From: Cobetia marina
GTDB lineage: Bacteria; Pseudomonadota; Gammaproteobacteria; Pseudomonadales; Halomonadaceae
Length of the DNA stretch: 64,000 bases
Direction of reading: 5' to 3'
NCBI RefSeq assembly: GCF_001720485.1
Contig: NZ_CP017114.1
Location: 1,550,001 to 1,614,000 of the forward strand
Part shown: piece by piece, positions 8,568-17,895 of the stretch
Position numbering within the stretch: the stretch's first letter is position 1
Layout: every line of letters begins with the position of its first letter
Notes under the pieces: model-generated
What the model was told of the DNA's origin: nothing
What the model saw: only the letters and a program-made list of their open reading frames with translations
The model's database searches: none
Translations under genes and position numbers: made by a program

Positions 8568-9511
8568 GGGGTCTCACTCTCGACGGATGCGGACGTCGAC
8601 GCGTCGGCGGGGGCGTTGTCGGCCGCCACCTTCGCCTCAGCCGTGCCTTCTGGGGCTTTCGCTTCTGCTGCCTCAGGAGAGGCGTCCAGCTCACGCAGCG
8701 ACAGCAGGTACTCCGGCGCCTGGGGCTGGCCCGTGATGGCATCCAGGCTGCGGCACGCCTTGCCCGGCCATTGCAGGCTCAACCATTCGGGAAGACTGCG
8801 ATTGACCCAGGCTGCCGAGGGCGAGAGGCGCGGCAGATGGATCACGACACGATCCCCCGGCGCCAGCGTGTAGGGTTGCTCGTTCCAGGCGCTGATGCCG
8901 CGCTCGATCACTCGGCCGCTGAGCGTGATGACACTGGCGCTCTCGGCGCTGGTCCGTGCGCCCGGCAGGCCGGCGATGGCCTCGCGCAGGGTCAGCTCTG
9001 GCCGCCAGTCAAGCTGACGAACGCCCACGGCGCTCCATAGCTGCAGGCGTGTCTCGGGCTGGCATTGCCCGATCCAGTCATGCGTGCTGAGCGGGATATC
9101 CAGGCGCGGGAAACGCCACAGCGCGATGGGATCGATACGCCCCACCTGACGGCCGCCGATCGGCGTGCGCTTGACGATCTGCATCCAATGCTTGAGCCCG
9201 GCGGCGGGCAGACGCTCATCGAACACCGCCTGTGAACTCAGTTGACGCAATTCGAAGAACAGCCGACGCCCCAGCTGGCGGGAGTGCTCACGCGCCTGCC
9301 GAGTTGCCACGAAGGTGTGCGGCCATTCAATGCCGTGCTTACCCCTCAGTTCGGCGAGGTGACGTGACAGTGCCTCGCTGATGGTCAGCGTGGTGGGTGG
9401 CTGAGCGCGGTCAGCCGCGGCTTCAGCGGCAAACGCTGGCGCAGGCGTCAGAGAGCCGAGCAGTGCGGCGGACAGGACGGCCTTAAGACGTGTTGGCAGA
9501 TAAGGTTTCAC
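8564..9511 (-). CDS. yjbG: YjbG/GfcC-like capsule biosynthesis protein
   Basis: A 315-residue periplasmic protein of the GfcC/YjbG family. I place the start at a GTG (9511): GAGG lies six bases upstream and the product begins with a clear signal peptide (KPYLPTRLKAVLSAALLG...APAFA). The same frame extends upstream to 9727 but that extension overlaps yjbF and has no leader character. The body contains the family-typical repeated beta-grasp-like region, with VGRIDPIALWRFPRLDIPLS and a C-terminal SAWVNRSLPEWLSLQWPG. An acidic Ala-rich tail of about 35 residues follows and is unusual. Its stop overlaps the yjbH start by four bases, implying coupled translation. Confidence 0.85.
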   Translation of the reverse strand: MKPYLPTRLKAVLSAALLGSLTPAPAFAAEAAADRAQPPTTLTISEALSRHLAELRGKHGIEWPHTFVATRQAREHSRQLGRRLFFELRQLSSQAVFDERLPAAGLKHWMQIVKRTPIGGRQVGRIDPIALWRFPRLDIPLSTHDWIGQCQPETRLQLWSAVGVRQLDWRPELTLREAIAGLPGARTSAESASVITLSGRVIERGISAWNEQPYTLAPGDRVVIHLPRLSPSAAWVNRSLPEWLSLQWPGKACRSLDAITGQPQAPEYLLSLRELDASPEAAEAKAPEGTAEAKVAADNAPADASTSASVESETP

Positions 9512-9638
9512 GACACCTCGACGAACAGGAGAATGGCCGTCGGCACCCCCGCGAGGGGCGACGTGATCAAGGCGCTGACGCCTGTGGCTGTCATGCCATG
9601 TACCGTCTTGCCAGGCACTTTCATGCCGGGTACCACGC

Positions 9639-10460
9639 TTACCACCAGGCACGTGCCACCTCCCAACGCCAATGGGGTGAGTCAGGCCAGGCCTGAACCT
9701 CTGCAGCCCAGATTCTGGGAGAGGCATCCGGTGCCATGGCGGGCGCCACCGCGTAGTGATTGACGCTCAACGAGCCGTCGCTCCAGTGAACGCTCTCCTC
9801 ACAGCGGGAGACGCGTTGCTCGCCAAGCGGGAAGGGCTGCACGCTCGGCGCGGCACACGACCAGTCGGCACGTCCCTGGGCATAGCCCTCGGTGCCATCG
9901 GCGCGTTGCCAGCGCGTGCGTACGTGGTAGCCGGGAGCCGGCTCGCCAGCGGCCAACGCGGACATCAGCGTGGTCAGGCGAGTCTCGCGATGCATGTCCA
10001 GGAGGTCGCTGTCGAAGCCGGCAGTGCCGGTCAGCCAGCCGTTCTCCAGGCGAACGAAGGCGTGGTCCGCGGTTTCAAAACGGGCCAGTTCTGTCGGAGG
10101 CGACGAGGGAGTCGTCACTGTCCCGGCAGAAGTGGCGGAAGATGACGAGGCTGCCGGTGAAGACAGCTCGTGGTCTGCTTGTGTCGGACTCGCGTCCGTG
10201 GCGCTGGGGGGGCGGGAACTGACGGTCTCAAGTGACGCCAGTACCACCATGCCCGTGTTGCCGTCGTAGCGTAGACGCAGCGACGCGTAGGGCAGGGCGC
10301 GCGCGCGCTCGGCATCGAATTGATCGCTGCCGAACACGGCACTCGCCGTCTGCCCCAGCTGCCCCTGCTCAAGCGCGGAACAGCCGCCAAGCAGCAGTGC
10401 GCCGGACACGAGCAAAGGGGCCGCCAGGCGACCCCCCATGCTGATGGATATCGAGATCAT
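9639..10460 (-). CDS. yjbF: YjbF/GfcB-family lipoprotein
   Basis: A 273-residue lipoprotein: a signal sequence with lipobox LLGGC (Cys27) precedes a GfcB/YjbF-type body ([23 protein letters not shown], then [29 protein letters not shown] and a C-terminal [11 protein letters not shown]). The family is found in group 4 capsule (gfc) and yjb operons and is thought to act in polysaccharide assembly at the outer membrane. A Ser/Pro/Thr-rich segment at about residues 80-120 looks like a flexible insertion. The start could be Met1 or Met8. It lies five bases downstream of the yjbE-like gene and 127 bases before yjbG. Confidence 0.88.
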   Translation of the reverse strand: MISISISMGGRLAAPLLVSGALLLGGCSALEQGQLGQTASAVFGSDQFDAERARALPYASLRLRYDGNTGMVVLASLETVSSRPPSATDASPTQADHELSSPAASSSSATSAGTVTTPSSPPTELARFETADHAFVRLENGWLTGTAGFDSDLLDMHRETRLTTLMSALAAGEPAPGYHVRTRWQRADGTEGYAQGRADWSCAAPSVQPFPLGEQRVSRCEESVHWSDGSLSVNHYAVAPAMAPDASPRIWAAEVQAWPDSPHWRWEVARAWW

Positions 10461-10465
10461 GATGA

Positions 10466-11563
10466 TCAGAAAGTACCTGTCGTGCCGGTGGTGCCTGTCG
10501 TCCCGGTAGAACCGGTGGTGCCGGTCGTGCCCGTGGTACCTGTCGTGCCAGTGGTGCCAGTGGTGCCAGTGGTACCGGTGGTACCTGTCGTGCCGTCACC
10601 ATCGCCCGGCTCGCCGCCTTCATCCGGGTTACTGCCATCGTCGGGATCGGTGGTGCCGGTCGAGCCGTCGCCGTCACCCGGATCGGTAGTGCCAGTCGAG
10701 CCGTCGCCATCGCCCGGATCGGTGGTGCCGGTCGAGCCATCGCCGTCACCCGGATCGGTGGTGCCAGTCGAGCCATCGCCGTCACCTGGGTCGGTCGTGC
10801 CGGTCGAGCCGTCGCCGTCACCCGGATCGGTGGTGCCGGTCGAGCCGTCGCCGTCACCCGGATCGGTGGTGCCAGTGGAGCCGTCGCCATCGCCCGGATC
10901 GGTGGTGCCAGTGGAGCCGTCGCCATCACCTGGATCGGTGCCGCCGTCGCCGCCATCACCCGGATCAGTGCCGCCATCGCCACCATCACCTGGATCAGTG
11001 CCGCCATCGCCACCATCACCCGGATCAGTACCGCCGTCGCCGCCATCACCCGGATCAGTACCGTCGCCGCCGCCGTCACCCGGATCAGTGCCGCCGTCGC
11101 CACCATCACCCGGATCAGTGCCGCCATCGCCGCCATCACCCGGATCAGTACCGCCGTCGCCACCATCACCCGGATCAGTGCCGCCATCGCCACCATCACC
11201 TGGATCAGTACCGCCGTCGCCACCATCACCCGGATCAGTGCCGCCATCGCCCGGATCAGTTCCGATATCGCCGCCAGTGCTACCACCACTACTGCCATCG
11301 CCACCAGATGCGACAGTCGCCGCGACGCCCACTGCCGCTGCGAGGCCAGCGGCAACGGCGGCGATGCTGCCGGCTGCCATGCCACCGGCTGCGCCGGCAC
11401 CTGCGGCAGTGCCACCACCGCTGCTACTGCCCGTACTTGTGGAAGAGCCGGTGGATGTCGTGCCCGTCTGCGCTGGCGCTTCACTTTCCGCGCGCGCGAT
11501 CCCGGCAACGAGAGGGGATAGCGCCAATCCCGCGATGACCAATGTTGTAGCAGTACGTTTCAT
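10466..11563 (-). CDS. yjbE: YjbE-like secreted protein with massive Gly/Asp/Thr repeat expansion
   Basis: 365 residues: signal peptide (1-25), a Ser/Gly/Ala segment with [19 protein letters not shown] that matches the character of the 80-residue enteric YjbE, then three low-complexity blocks. Residues 101-213 are [14 protein letters not shown] 10-residue units. Residues 212-307 are eight exact copies of [12 protein letters not shown]. Residues 321-365 are a TGT tract. Enteric YjbE ends in a short GGGDGSNTGTTTTTT tail, so this looks like the same tail grown fourfold. Position as first gene of yjbEFGH supports the assignment. The Asp/Gly spacing (DPGDGDGS) resembles calcium-binding loops, which is only an inference. 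AGGAG lies upstream of the ATG. Confidence 0.8.
   Translation of the reverse strand: MKRTATTLVIAGLALSPLVAGIARAESEAPAQTGTTSTGSSTSTGSSSGGGTAAGAGAAGGMAAGSIAAVAAGLAAAVGVAATVASGGDGSSGGSTGGDIGTDPGDGGTDPGDGGDGGTDPGDGGDGGTDPGDGGDGGTDPGDGGDGGTDPGDGGDGGTDPGDGGGDGTDPGDGGDGGTDPGDGGDGGTDPGDGGDGGTDPGDGGDGGTDPGDGDGSTGTTDPGDGDGSTGTTDPGDGDGSTGTTDPGDGDGSTGTTDPGDGDGSTGTTDPGDGDGSTGTTDPGDGDGSTGTTDPGDGDGSTGTTDPDDGSNPDEGGEPGDGDGTTGTTGTTGTTGTTGTTGTTGTTGTTGSTGTTGTTGTTGTF
10469..11263 (-). repeat. Coding tandem-repeat tract in yjbE-like gene (30-bp, 36-bp and 9-bp units)
   Basis: Three consecutive in-frame arrays: about 11 copies of a 30-bp unit (10925-11263), eight copies of a 36-bp unit (10643-10930) and a 9-bp/3-codon TGT tract (10469-10603). 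Synonymous variation between copies is modest, so units can recombine. All unit lengths are multiples of three, so copy-number change alters protein length without a frameshift. One 30-bp copy has a swapped order (GGGDGTDP), a local rearrangement. Confidence 0.9.
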
Positions 11564-12531
11564 GAGAGGGCCTTATCTCCTGCAGAGTACATCTGCACAT
11601 CTGGTTGTGATCGTGATGTCCTGTCGATTGGTTTCCCATTGGCACCAATTGGCAGGTCATGCACATTTTTATGACAAGACTTGAACAGAGTTGGAACAAT
11701 GCGCCCGGCATGCGATTGAAAGAAGCAAGCGTACACTCAAGCCATGACATTCTCATCAATGACAGGTGAAATCAGTTGAAGCATGGCGCATCTAGTGATA
11801 ATGCGAGCCATCTTAGCGTATTCCCATTCTTTAGAGAATCTCAATTCACCCGCTGGCAGAGATATGGGAGCCAATGTGACGTCTTCACCTACCGAAATCA
11901 TATCGGGCCTTATATCTGTCAGGGGGCTGAGCTTACTAAATCCGACGAGTGAAAGTCATTATAAGAAGGTGCTTAATTAATCTCTTGGGGGTGGTTTGTC
12001 TAATGCTTGTCGGGGCTTGTTGTGGTTCTGAATGTATATTTGCGTATCGTTGTGTAACTGTTTGGAGGCGTGTGAGTACTGCTGCGTCGCACATAGCAGA
12101 CGCATGGTGGGTCTTGTCAACTGTGAACAGTACAGTGAAAAGTGGGTCAAATGACAGGAAATTGCTTTTATATCAATAGTTTGCCAGATATTTGGTGCCA
12201 GAATCTCACGCCTGGACCTGAATGAAATGTGAAAAACTGGTGGATGAATTGCGTGATTTTACAGTATGATGCTCACCTTATTTGTCACCGCCGTGTTGCG
12301 AAAAGGCGACAGGGTTGGCAAGGATGCGAACCAGATTGATAGGAAATCAAGCACCACAGAGGTTGTCGTGTGCTCCTCTGGCAAGTGACACATTCTCCTA
12401 CCGCTACTGCTGGCAATCTTCTTTCTTGTCAATCACGCCTGCATCTGACTCGCTGGTGACGTGCTTTTTTGCGTAAAAAAGTTCTTGTACTGCCAATGTC
12501 ATGGTTGAGTCACTCAAACGCTATAGCGTCA

Positions 12532-12643
12532 AGACACAAAGCAACTTCATGAGCTCGACATGCCTGCGTGTGATGGATGAATCCTCACGCCTCAAGGCGA
12601 TGCTCACTATGTGCTTTCTGTCTTGAGGTGATGCTTTGTGTCT
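12532..12643 (+). promoter_or_regulatory. Inverted repeat able to fold a long leader hairpin
   Basis: AGACACAAAGCA (12532-12543) is perfectly complementary to TGCTTTGTGTCT (12632-12643). Inside, CCTCAAG (about 12590) can pair with CTTGAGG (about 12621), giving a nested hairpin. It lies about 250 bases before the ops element. It could be a leader-RNA structure, a terminator relieved by RfaH-type antitermination, or a protein site; I cannot choose. Confidence 0.45.
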
Positions 12644-12889
12644 CGCCTAATGAAATCAAGAGAAGGAGTCAAGGCCATCCGGCATTGAACTCGAGAACTT
12701 CGTTTCAAGGCGCCACATTGCATTGCCGCTTTCCCTATGACTTCTCGTAACGCCCTTTCCAGGGTGGGGAAACGTTCGTCTTAAAATTCTTGAATTGTTT
12801 CCATCGTGGAAGCAATTCTGTCGCGTCATCAGCAGCCTCTGCTGGTGGGCGTGTCCGGGCCTTGGGGTAAGCGCCGTCATATACCTCAG

Positions 12890-12901
12890 GGCGGTAGCGT
12901 G
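12890..12901 (+). promoter_or_regulatory. ops element (RfaH recruitment site) upstream of wza
   Basis: GGCGGTAGCGTG matches the canonical 12-base ops element exactly and continues as GCCTGAACGC, as in JUMPstart sequences of enteric capsule and LPS operons. It lies 172 bases before the wza ATG on the coding strand. In enteric bacteria ops in the non-template strand pauses RNA polymerase and recruits RfaH to suppress termination across long polysaccharide operons. An RfaH gene is not in this window. Confidence 0.88.
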
Positions 12902-13073
12902 CCTGAACGCTGAATGGCTCAGAGGTGCTCCACCTCGGTTCATGGGCACCGAACCAGCGTCTCTTCCTGACGATCCATCGTCTTTCATCGCTTCAGCACT
13001 CATGGCGGATGTGCCTTGCCAAGGCGCGCCGGGTGAGCTGCTTACTTCATCTTGCAGGTTTCGGGGGTTTTAC

Positions 13074-14237
13074 ATGATCAAGGTCACCATGTTTGGCAAG
13101 GGCTGTGCGCTGAAGCCGCGCCCCCGCCTGGCAATGACCACCGCGCTGTTGATTGCCATGTTGTCTACCACCGGCTGTGCCTTTGCCCCTGGTGGCAACA
13201 TGGATTATCAAGCGGAAACGGCTCCCCTGGATGATGCGCTCGAGGTCCGGCCCATCACCTTTGGCATGGTAGATGCCCTGAAGGACAGTCACGGGAAGGC
13301 CCAGCGTGACAACGAGAAGCTGGAACAGCAGCTGGCCGATTACGATTACCGTATCGGCCGAGGGGATGTGCTCAACATCATCGTCTATGACCACCCCGAA
13401 CTGACCATCCCGGCCGGCTCCGAGCGCAGCGCCATCGAATCAGGCAACAGCGTTCACAGTGACGGCACCATCTTTTATCCCTATATCGGGCGCGTGAAAG
13501 CGGCGGGGCTCACCGTCAAGGAATTGCGGGCCGTCATCGAGCGTCGTCTGTCCGGCTATATCGCCTCCCCGCAGATCGATGTGCAGGTGGCGGCATTCAA
13601 GTCCCAGAAGGTCTACGTCACCGGGCAGGTGGAAACCCCGGGAATCCTGCCGATCACCAATGTGCCGTTGACCATCCTCGACGCTGTCAATCAGGCAGGC
13701 GGCCTGTCGCCGCTGGCCAACTGGCACGACGTGGTACTGACACGTGATGACAGTGATGAGCACTTCTCGCTGTATGACCTGCTGCAGAACGGCGCGCTGA
13801 GCAACAACCGTCTGCTGCGCGACGGCGATGTACTGCACGTGCCGGATGTGGGCAATCAGAAGGTCTACGTGATGGGCGAGGTGCAATTGCCGGGCAGCCT
13901 GGCGATGGGCAATTCGCGTATCTCGCTGACGGATGCCATCGCTCAGTCTGGCGGTATCGATGAAGGTCAGGCAGATGCCAAGGGCATCTTCGTCGTGCGG
14001 CGCGCGGACACCAGTACCGGCAAGCTGGCGACGGTCTACCAGCTGGATGCGCGTGATTCGGCGGCCTTCGTGATCGGTGCTGAATTCATGCTGCAGCCTT
14101 CTGATGTGGTCTATGTCACAGCCGCGCCGCTCAGTCGTTGGAATCGTGTCGTCAATCAGCTGATGCCGACCTTGACCGCTGTCTATCAGGTGACGCGTTC
14201 CGCCAGTGATTTCGATGATCTGCGCAGTGACGATTGA
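13074..14237 (+). CDS. wza: Wza-like outer-membrane polysaccharide export lipoprotein
   Basis: 387 residues, close in length and sequence to enteric Wza (379), which forms the octameric outer-membrane channel for group 1 capsule and colanic acid. The lipobox is TTGC, about Cys35 if translation starts at the ATG at 13074 (MIKVTMFGKG). That start follows a G-rich site. The body has DYRIGRGDVLNIIVYDHPELTIPAG, the poly-export domain with DGTIFYPYIGRVKAAG, two SLBB repeats (KVYVTGQVETPG; KVYVMGEVQLPG) and the C-terminal PLSRWNRVVNQLMPTL amphipathic helix that forms the membrane barrel in Wza. The long upstream frame from 12795 is not used. First gene after the ops element. Confidence 0.95.
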   Translation: MIKVTMFGKGCALKPRPRLAMTTALLIAMLSTTGCAFAPGGNMDYQAETAPLDDALEVRPITFGMVDALKDSHGKAQRDNEKLEQQLADYDYRIGRGDVLNIIVYDHPELTIPAGSERSAIESGNSVHSDGTIFYPYIGRVKAAGLTVKELRAVIERRLSGYIASPQIDVQVAAFKSQKVYVTGQVETPGILPITNVPLTILDAVNQAGGLSPLANWHDVVLTRDDSDEHFSLYDLLQNGALSNNRLLRDGDVLHVPDVGNQKVYVMGEVQLPGSLAMGNSRISLTDAIAQSGGIDEGQADAKGIFVVRRADTSTGKLATVYQLDARDSAAFVIGAEFMLQPSDVVYVTAAPLSRWNRVVNQLMPTLTAVYQVTRSASDFDDLRSDD

Positions 14238-14318
14238 TCCGCGCCAGCCTCCTGTCTTCTTCCTCTCTACCTACTACCACTGGTTCTCACGAGAGCCGCA
14301 GCACTCGAAGGGTGTTTC

Positions 14319-16547
14319 ATGAATCAGACCCCGCAAAATACAGCCACTGGGGCGATGTCGTCGGCTGCCACTCGCGATAACGATGATGATGCGATTGATC
14401 TGGGGCGCCTGTTCGGCATTCTGCTCGATCACAAGCAATGGATCATCGCGATCACTGGCCTGTTTGCCGTCATCGGGGTGGTCTATGCGCTGTTGGCGAC
14501 GCCCATCTACAAGGTGGATGCCCTGATCCAGATTGATGATGCCCCTTCGACCAATCCATTGGCTGACGTCAATTCGATTCTGGGCAAGGAGCCGCCGTCC
14601 CAGTCCGAGATCGAGATCATCCGCTCGCGGATGGTACTTGGCCGCGCAGTGGACCTGCTCAACCTGGATGTCACCGTCACGCCGAAGCGACTGCCGCTGC
14701 TGGGAGATTTCCTTGTGCGCCGCGGGGTGGAGCGCCCGGATTTCGCCCAGGGTTGGGCAAGTACCTGGGCAGGGGAGAGCATCAGCGTCAGTGAGATGCC
14801 TGTCGATGACGCCATGCTGGGTAGCACCATTACCCTGCGTGTCGTCGATGATGCGCATTACGAGCTGATCCAGGACGGTGAGTTGCTGGGCAAGGGGCGC
14901 ATCAATCAGCTGGACAGCTTTGCCGATGGTCAGCTGAATCTGCGTGTCACTGCCTTGAATGCCGCCACAGGCGCGGAATTTGAGCTGACACACATCAGCC
15001 GCATGCAGGCGATTCAAAATCTTCGAAGTACCTTCTCAGTGGCGGAGCAGGGCAAGGAAACCGGCATTCTCACGTGGTCGATGACGGGTGAGCAGCCGCG
15101 TGAGCTGCAGCGCACGCTGAATACCATCGCGGATATCTATTATTCACAGAATGTTCAGCGTCAGAGTGAGGAGGCGCGCAACAGTCTCGAGTTTCTCGAT
15201 AACCAGGTACCCAAGGTGCGTGCCCAGCTCGATGAGGCGGAATCGCGCCTGAATGCATTCAGGACGTCACGTGACAGTGTGGATCTCTCACTGGAGACCC
15301 AGTCCGTGCTGGAGCGCATCGTGAATCTGGAGGCCCAGGTCAATCAGCTGGAACTGACCGAAGCCGAGATCGCCAAGCGTTATACGCCTAGCCACCCCAC
15401 CTACGCGGCACTGCTCGAGAAGAAGTCTCAGCTCAAGCGCGAGATGGACAAGCTGAATGCTCAGGTGAAGGACCTTCCGGAAACCCAGCAGGAAGTGTTG
15501 CGCCTGACACGTAGTGTGGAAGTGACTCAGGCCATCTACGTGCAGCTGCTGAATAAAGTGCAGGAAATGGAGATCGCCAAGGCCAGTACGGTAGGTAATG
15601 TGCGCATCCTGGACGATGCCGGTATCTTGCCGCAGCCCGTCAAGCCGAAGAAGGCCATGATCGTGGTCATCATGACACTGCTCGGCGGCATGCTGTCCGT
15701 CGGTGTCATTCTGCTGCGTGCGGCGTTTAGGCGTGGCGTGGAATCGCCGGACCAGCTGGAAGCGCTGGGCCTGCCGATGTATGCCACCATCCCGCTTTCG
15801 GATGAGCAGGGCAAGCTGAGCCGCAAGGTGAAGCGCGCGACAGACAAGCATTCGCGCAAGATTCCCAACGGCCTGCTGGCGGAACGCAATCCTGCGGATC
15901 TCGCGATCGAGGCCTTGCGTGGCTTACGCACTAGCCTGCACTTCGCCATGCTGGAATCCTCATCCAACACCCTGATGATCACCGGCCCCAGCCCGGGGAT
16001 AGGCAAGAGTTTCATCGCCGCCAACCTGGCGGCTGTCTGCGCCCAGGCCGGTCAACGCGTGCTGGTAGTGGATGCCGACATGCGCAAGGGTCACATGCAC
16101 TCCATCTTCGATGAGCGCTCCGAGTGTGGCTTGAGTGACTACCTGGCAGGCAAGAAGTCGCTGGAAGACGTCATTCGCCCTGTTTCCGCGCTTGAATCAC
16201 TTTCCTACGTCGCGCGTGGCATTGCGCCGCCCAACCCCTCGGAACTGCTGATGAGCGCGCGTTTCCAGGACTTCCTGACTGCGGTCAGCGAGCGTTATGA
16301 CCTGGTCATCATCGATTCTCCGCCCATCCTTGCCGTCACCGATGCCGCCGTCATCGGCAAGCATGTGGGCACGACTCTGCTGGTGACGCGCTTCGAGGTG
16401 AACGCGCCCAAGGAAGTGGAAGTCTCTCTCAAGCGCCTGGCAGCTTCTGGCATTGCCGTGAAAGGCGGAATCCTCAACGCCATGGAGCGCAAGGCCGCCG
16501 GCGCCTATGGCGAGAATTATGGCTATTACAACTACAGCTATAAATGA
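14319..16547 (+). CDS. wzc: Wzc-like tyrosine autokinase / polysaccharide co-polymerase
   Basis: 742-residue inner-membrane co-polymerase that couples chain length and export to Wza. Order: cytosolic N-terminus, TM1 (about 47-65), Wzz domain with a long periplasmic coiled coil (about 270-400), a PxxP TM2 region (PQPVKPKKAMIVVIMTLLGG), then a BY-kinase domain with Walker A GPSPGIGKSF, Walker A' VVDADMRKG and Walker B LVIIDSPPILAVTDAA. The C-terminus is a tyrosine cluster (YGENYGYYNYSY) that is the expected autophosphorylation tail. AAGGGTG precedes the ATG. No wzb phosphatase gene lies between wza and wzc, unlike the usual wza-wzb-wzc order. Confidence 0.95.
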   Translation: MNQTPQNTATGAMSSAATRDNDDDAIDLGRLFGILLDHKQWIIAITGLFAVIGVVYALLATPIYKVDALIQIDDAPSTNPLADVNSILGKEPPSQSEIEIIRSRMVLGRAVDLLNLDVTVTPKRLPLLGDFLVRRGVERPDFAQGWASTWAGESISVSEMPVDDAMLGSTITLRVVDDAHYELIQDGELLGKGRINQLDSFADGQLNLRVTALNAATGAEFELTHISRMQAIQNLRSTFSVAEQGKETGILTWSMTGEQPRELQRTLNTIADIYYSQNVQRQSEEARNSLEFLDNQVPKVRAQLDEAESRLNAFRTSRDSVDLSLETQSVLERIVNLEAQVNQLELTEAEIAKRYTPSHPTYAALLEKKSQLKREMDKLNAQVKDLPETQQEVLRLTRSVEVTQAIYVQLLNKVQEMEIAKASTVGNVRILDDAGILPQPVKPKKAMIVVIMTLLGGMLSVGVILLRAAFRRGVESPDQLEALGLPMYATIPLSDEQGKLSRKVKRATDKHSRKIPNGLLAERNPADLAIEALRGLRTSLHFAMLESSSNTLMITGPSPGIGKSFIAANLAAVCAQAGQRVLVVDADMRKGHMHSIFDERSECGLSDYLAGKKSLEDVIRPVSALESLSYVARGIAPPNPSELLMSARFQDFLTAVSERYDLVIIDSPPILAVTDAAVIGKHVGTTLLVTRFEVNAPKEVEVSLKRLAASGIAVKGGILNAMERKAAGAYGENYGYYNYSYK

Positions 16548-16596
16548 TCCCGCTGTATTCCGTCATCAGTCATATTGAATTCGAAGGGAACCAGAC

Positions 16597-17892
16597 ATGA
16601 AAGAGGTGAGCTCTACCATGGAGCATCAACGGCGCTATTCACGGCACTACGAGCGCTTGCTTGCCAGCAAGCGCCTACAGACATTCTTTGGCGTGCTGCT
16701 AGTTGTCGTACTGCCTGCCATGTACCGCTGGGGATTCGATTTCTGGAATACTTCCACCTTGGCACAATGGAATGCGATTCTGGGCACCGCCGCCGCTTTC
16801 ACCTTGTCGCTGACGCTGATCAACCGCCTCTGCCAACTGCCGGGGACACGCTCCTTCACGTATGTCATCCCGACAGTTGCGGCTTCCTATACATTGCTCA
16901 TCATCATCTGCGGTGTGCTGGAAGTCGAGGTGTCACGTCTGCAAGTCGGGATTTCCTTCGTGCTGGCCATCGTCTTCGGTGGGGCCTTCTATTATGTTGA
17001 CAGCAAGTTGACCACCAAGCGCATGGCAGTGGTGCCCTTCGGGAAAGCACCGGCCTTGTGTGATCACCACAGCAAATCAGTGTACTGGTATGCGATGAAG
17101 GAACCGACACTGGTCGGGTTCAAGCGAATTGACGCCGTGGTTGCGGACCTGCGGGCAGATCTCCCCGAGGAGTGGCAGCGTTTTCTCGCTGACTGTACGA
17201 TTCACCGTATCCCGGTGTACCACGCCACCCAGGCCCATGAAATGATTACCGGGAAGGTACTGCTGGATCACCTCTATGCCAATGAATTTGGCTCCCTGTC
17301 GCCACGTGAAGATTACGAAGTCATCAAGCGCGGCATGGACATTCTCGCCGCGTTAATCCTGATTCCTTTGCTGGCCCCTGTCATGCTGTTGACGGCACTT
17401 GCCATTCGTCTGGATAGCCCAGGCAAGGCGCTGTTCTGCCAGCCGCGTATGGGCTTCCATTGCCGTCCGTTTACGGTCTACAAGTTCCGTAGTATGTATA
17501 CCGACATGAAAGGCACTGGCTTTACCCAGGAAGGCAATGATCCACGTATCACGCGCGTGGGGCGATTCATTCGCAAGTGCCGTCTGGATGAGCTTCCTCA
17601 ATTGTTCAATGTCTTGAAAGGCGATATGAGCATGATCGGACCGCGCCCAGAATCCATGAGCCTCACGGAGTGGTATGAGAAGGATGTGCCGTTCTTCCAC
17701 TACCGCCATGTGGTACGTCCTGGCATTACCGGTTGGGCACAGGTAGAGCAAGGGTATGCAGCAGAAGTCGAAGGTATGATCGAGAAATTGGAGTATGATT
17801 TTTATTACATTAAAAACTTTTCATTTTGGCTAGATTTGTTGATTATTGTAAGAACTATCAAAACGGTTGTTTTTGGCTCTGGGGCTAGATGA
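16597..17892 (+). CDS. Polyprenyl-phosphate hexose-1-phosphate transferase (WbaP/WcaJ type)
   Basis: 431-residue initiating phosphoglycosyltransferase that loads the first sugar phosphate onto undecaprenyl phosphate. The N-terminal half has about four membrane segments, followed by a soluble domain. The C-terminal catalytic domain begins at YEVIKRGMDILAALILIPLLAPVMLLTALAIRLDSPG and contains KFRSMYTDM, the DELPQLFNVLKGDMSMIGPRPE signature and RPGITGWAQVEQGY. Which sugar (Glc or Gal) is used cannot be read. The last roughly 110 bases become AT-rich, so the edge of the variable cassette lies inside this gene. A second start at 16618 is possible. Confidence 0.92.
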   Translation: MKEVSSTMEHQRRYSRHYERLLASKRLQTFFGVLLVVVLPAMYRWGFDFWNTSTLAQWNAILGTAAAFTLSLTLINRLCQLPGTRSFTYVIPTVAASYTLLIIICGVLEVEVSRLQVGISFVLAIVFGGAFYYVDSKLTTKRMAVVPFGKAPALCDHHSKSVYWYAMKEPTLVGFKRIDAVVADLRADLPEEWQRFLADCTIHRIPVYHATQAHEMITGKVLLDHLYANEFGSLSPREDYEVIKRGMDILAALILIPLLAPVMLLTALAIRLDSPGKALFCQPRMGFHCRPFTVYKFRSMYTDMKGTGFTQEGNDPRITRVGRFIRKCRLDELPQLFNVLKGDMSMIGPRPESMSLTEWYEKDVPFFHYRHVVRPGITGWAQVEQGYAAEVEGMIEKLEYDFYYIKNFSFWLDLLIIVRTIKTVVFGSGAR

Positions 17893-17895
17893 TAG

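Larger units (their letters stand above)
11564..13073. other. 1.5-kb intergenic regulatory region between yjbE and wza
   Basis: This divergent gap holds promoters for both polysaccharide operons. It is AT-richer than its flanks between about 11,640 and 12,480. Short reading frames at 11783, 11949 and 12282 lack ribosome-binding sites and recognisable products, so I leave them out. Recognisable parts are a long-range inverted repeat (12532-12643) and the ops element at 12890. A possible -10 element TATGAT lies near 12266, but no clear -35 accompanies it. Confidence 0.6.

Noticed and set aside
10469..11263. CRISPR-like periodic repeats
   Set aside because: Units are contiguous without unique spacers, are in frame, and encode protein repeats.
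10320..11684. Long plus-strand frame encoding [12 protein letters not shown] and [10 protein letters not shown] repeats
   Set aside because: It is the antisense shadow of the yjbE repeat arrays; no ribosome site or signal sequence, and the minus-strand gene fits the yjb operon.
11949..12179. 76-codon frame with a hydrophobic start in the yjbE-wza gap
   Set aside because: No plausible ribosome-binding site, no coherent domain after the first 25 residues, AT-rich noncoding composition.
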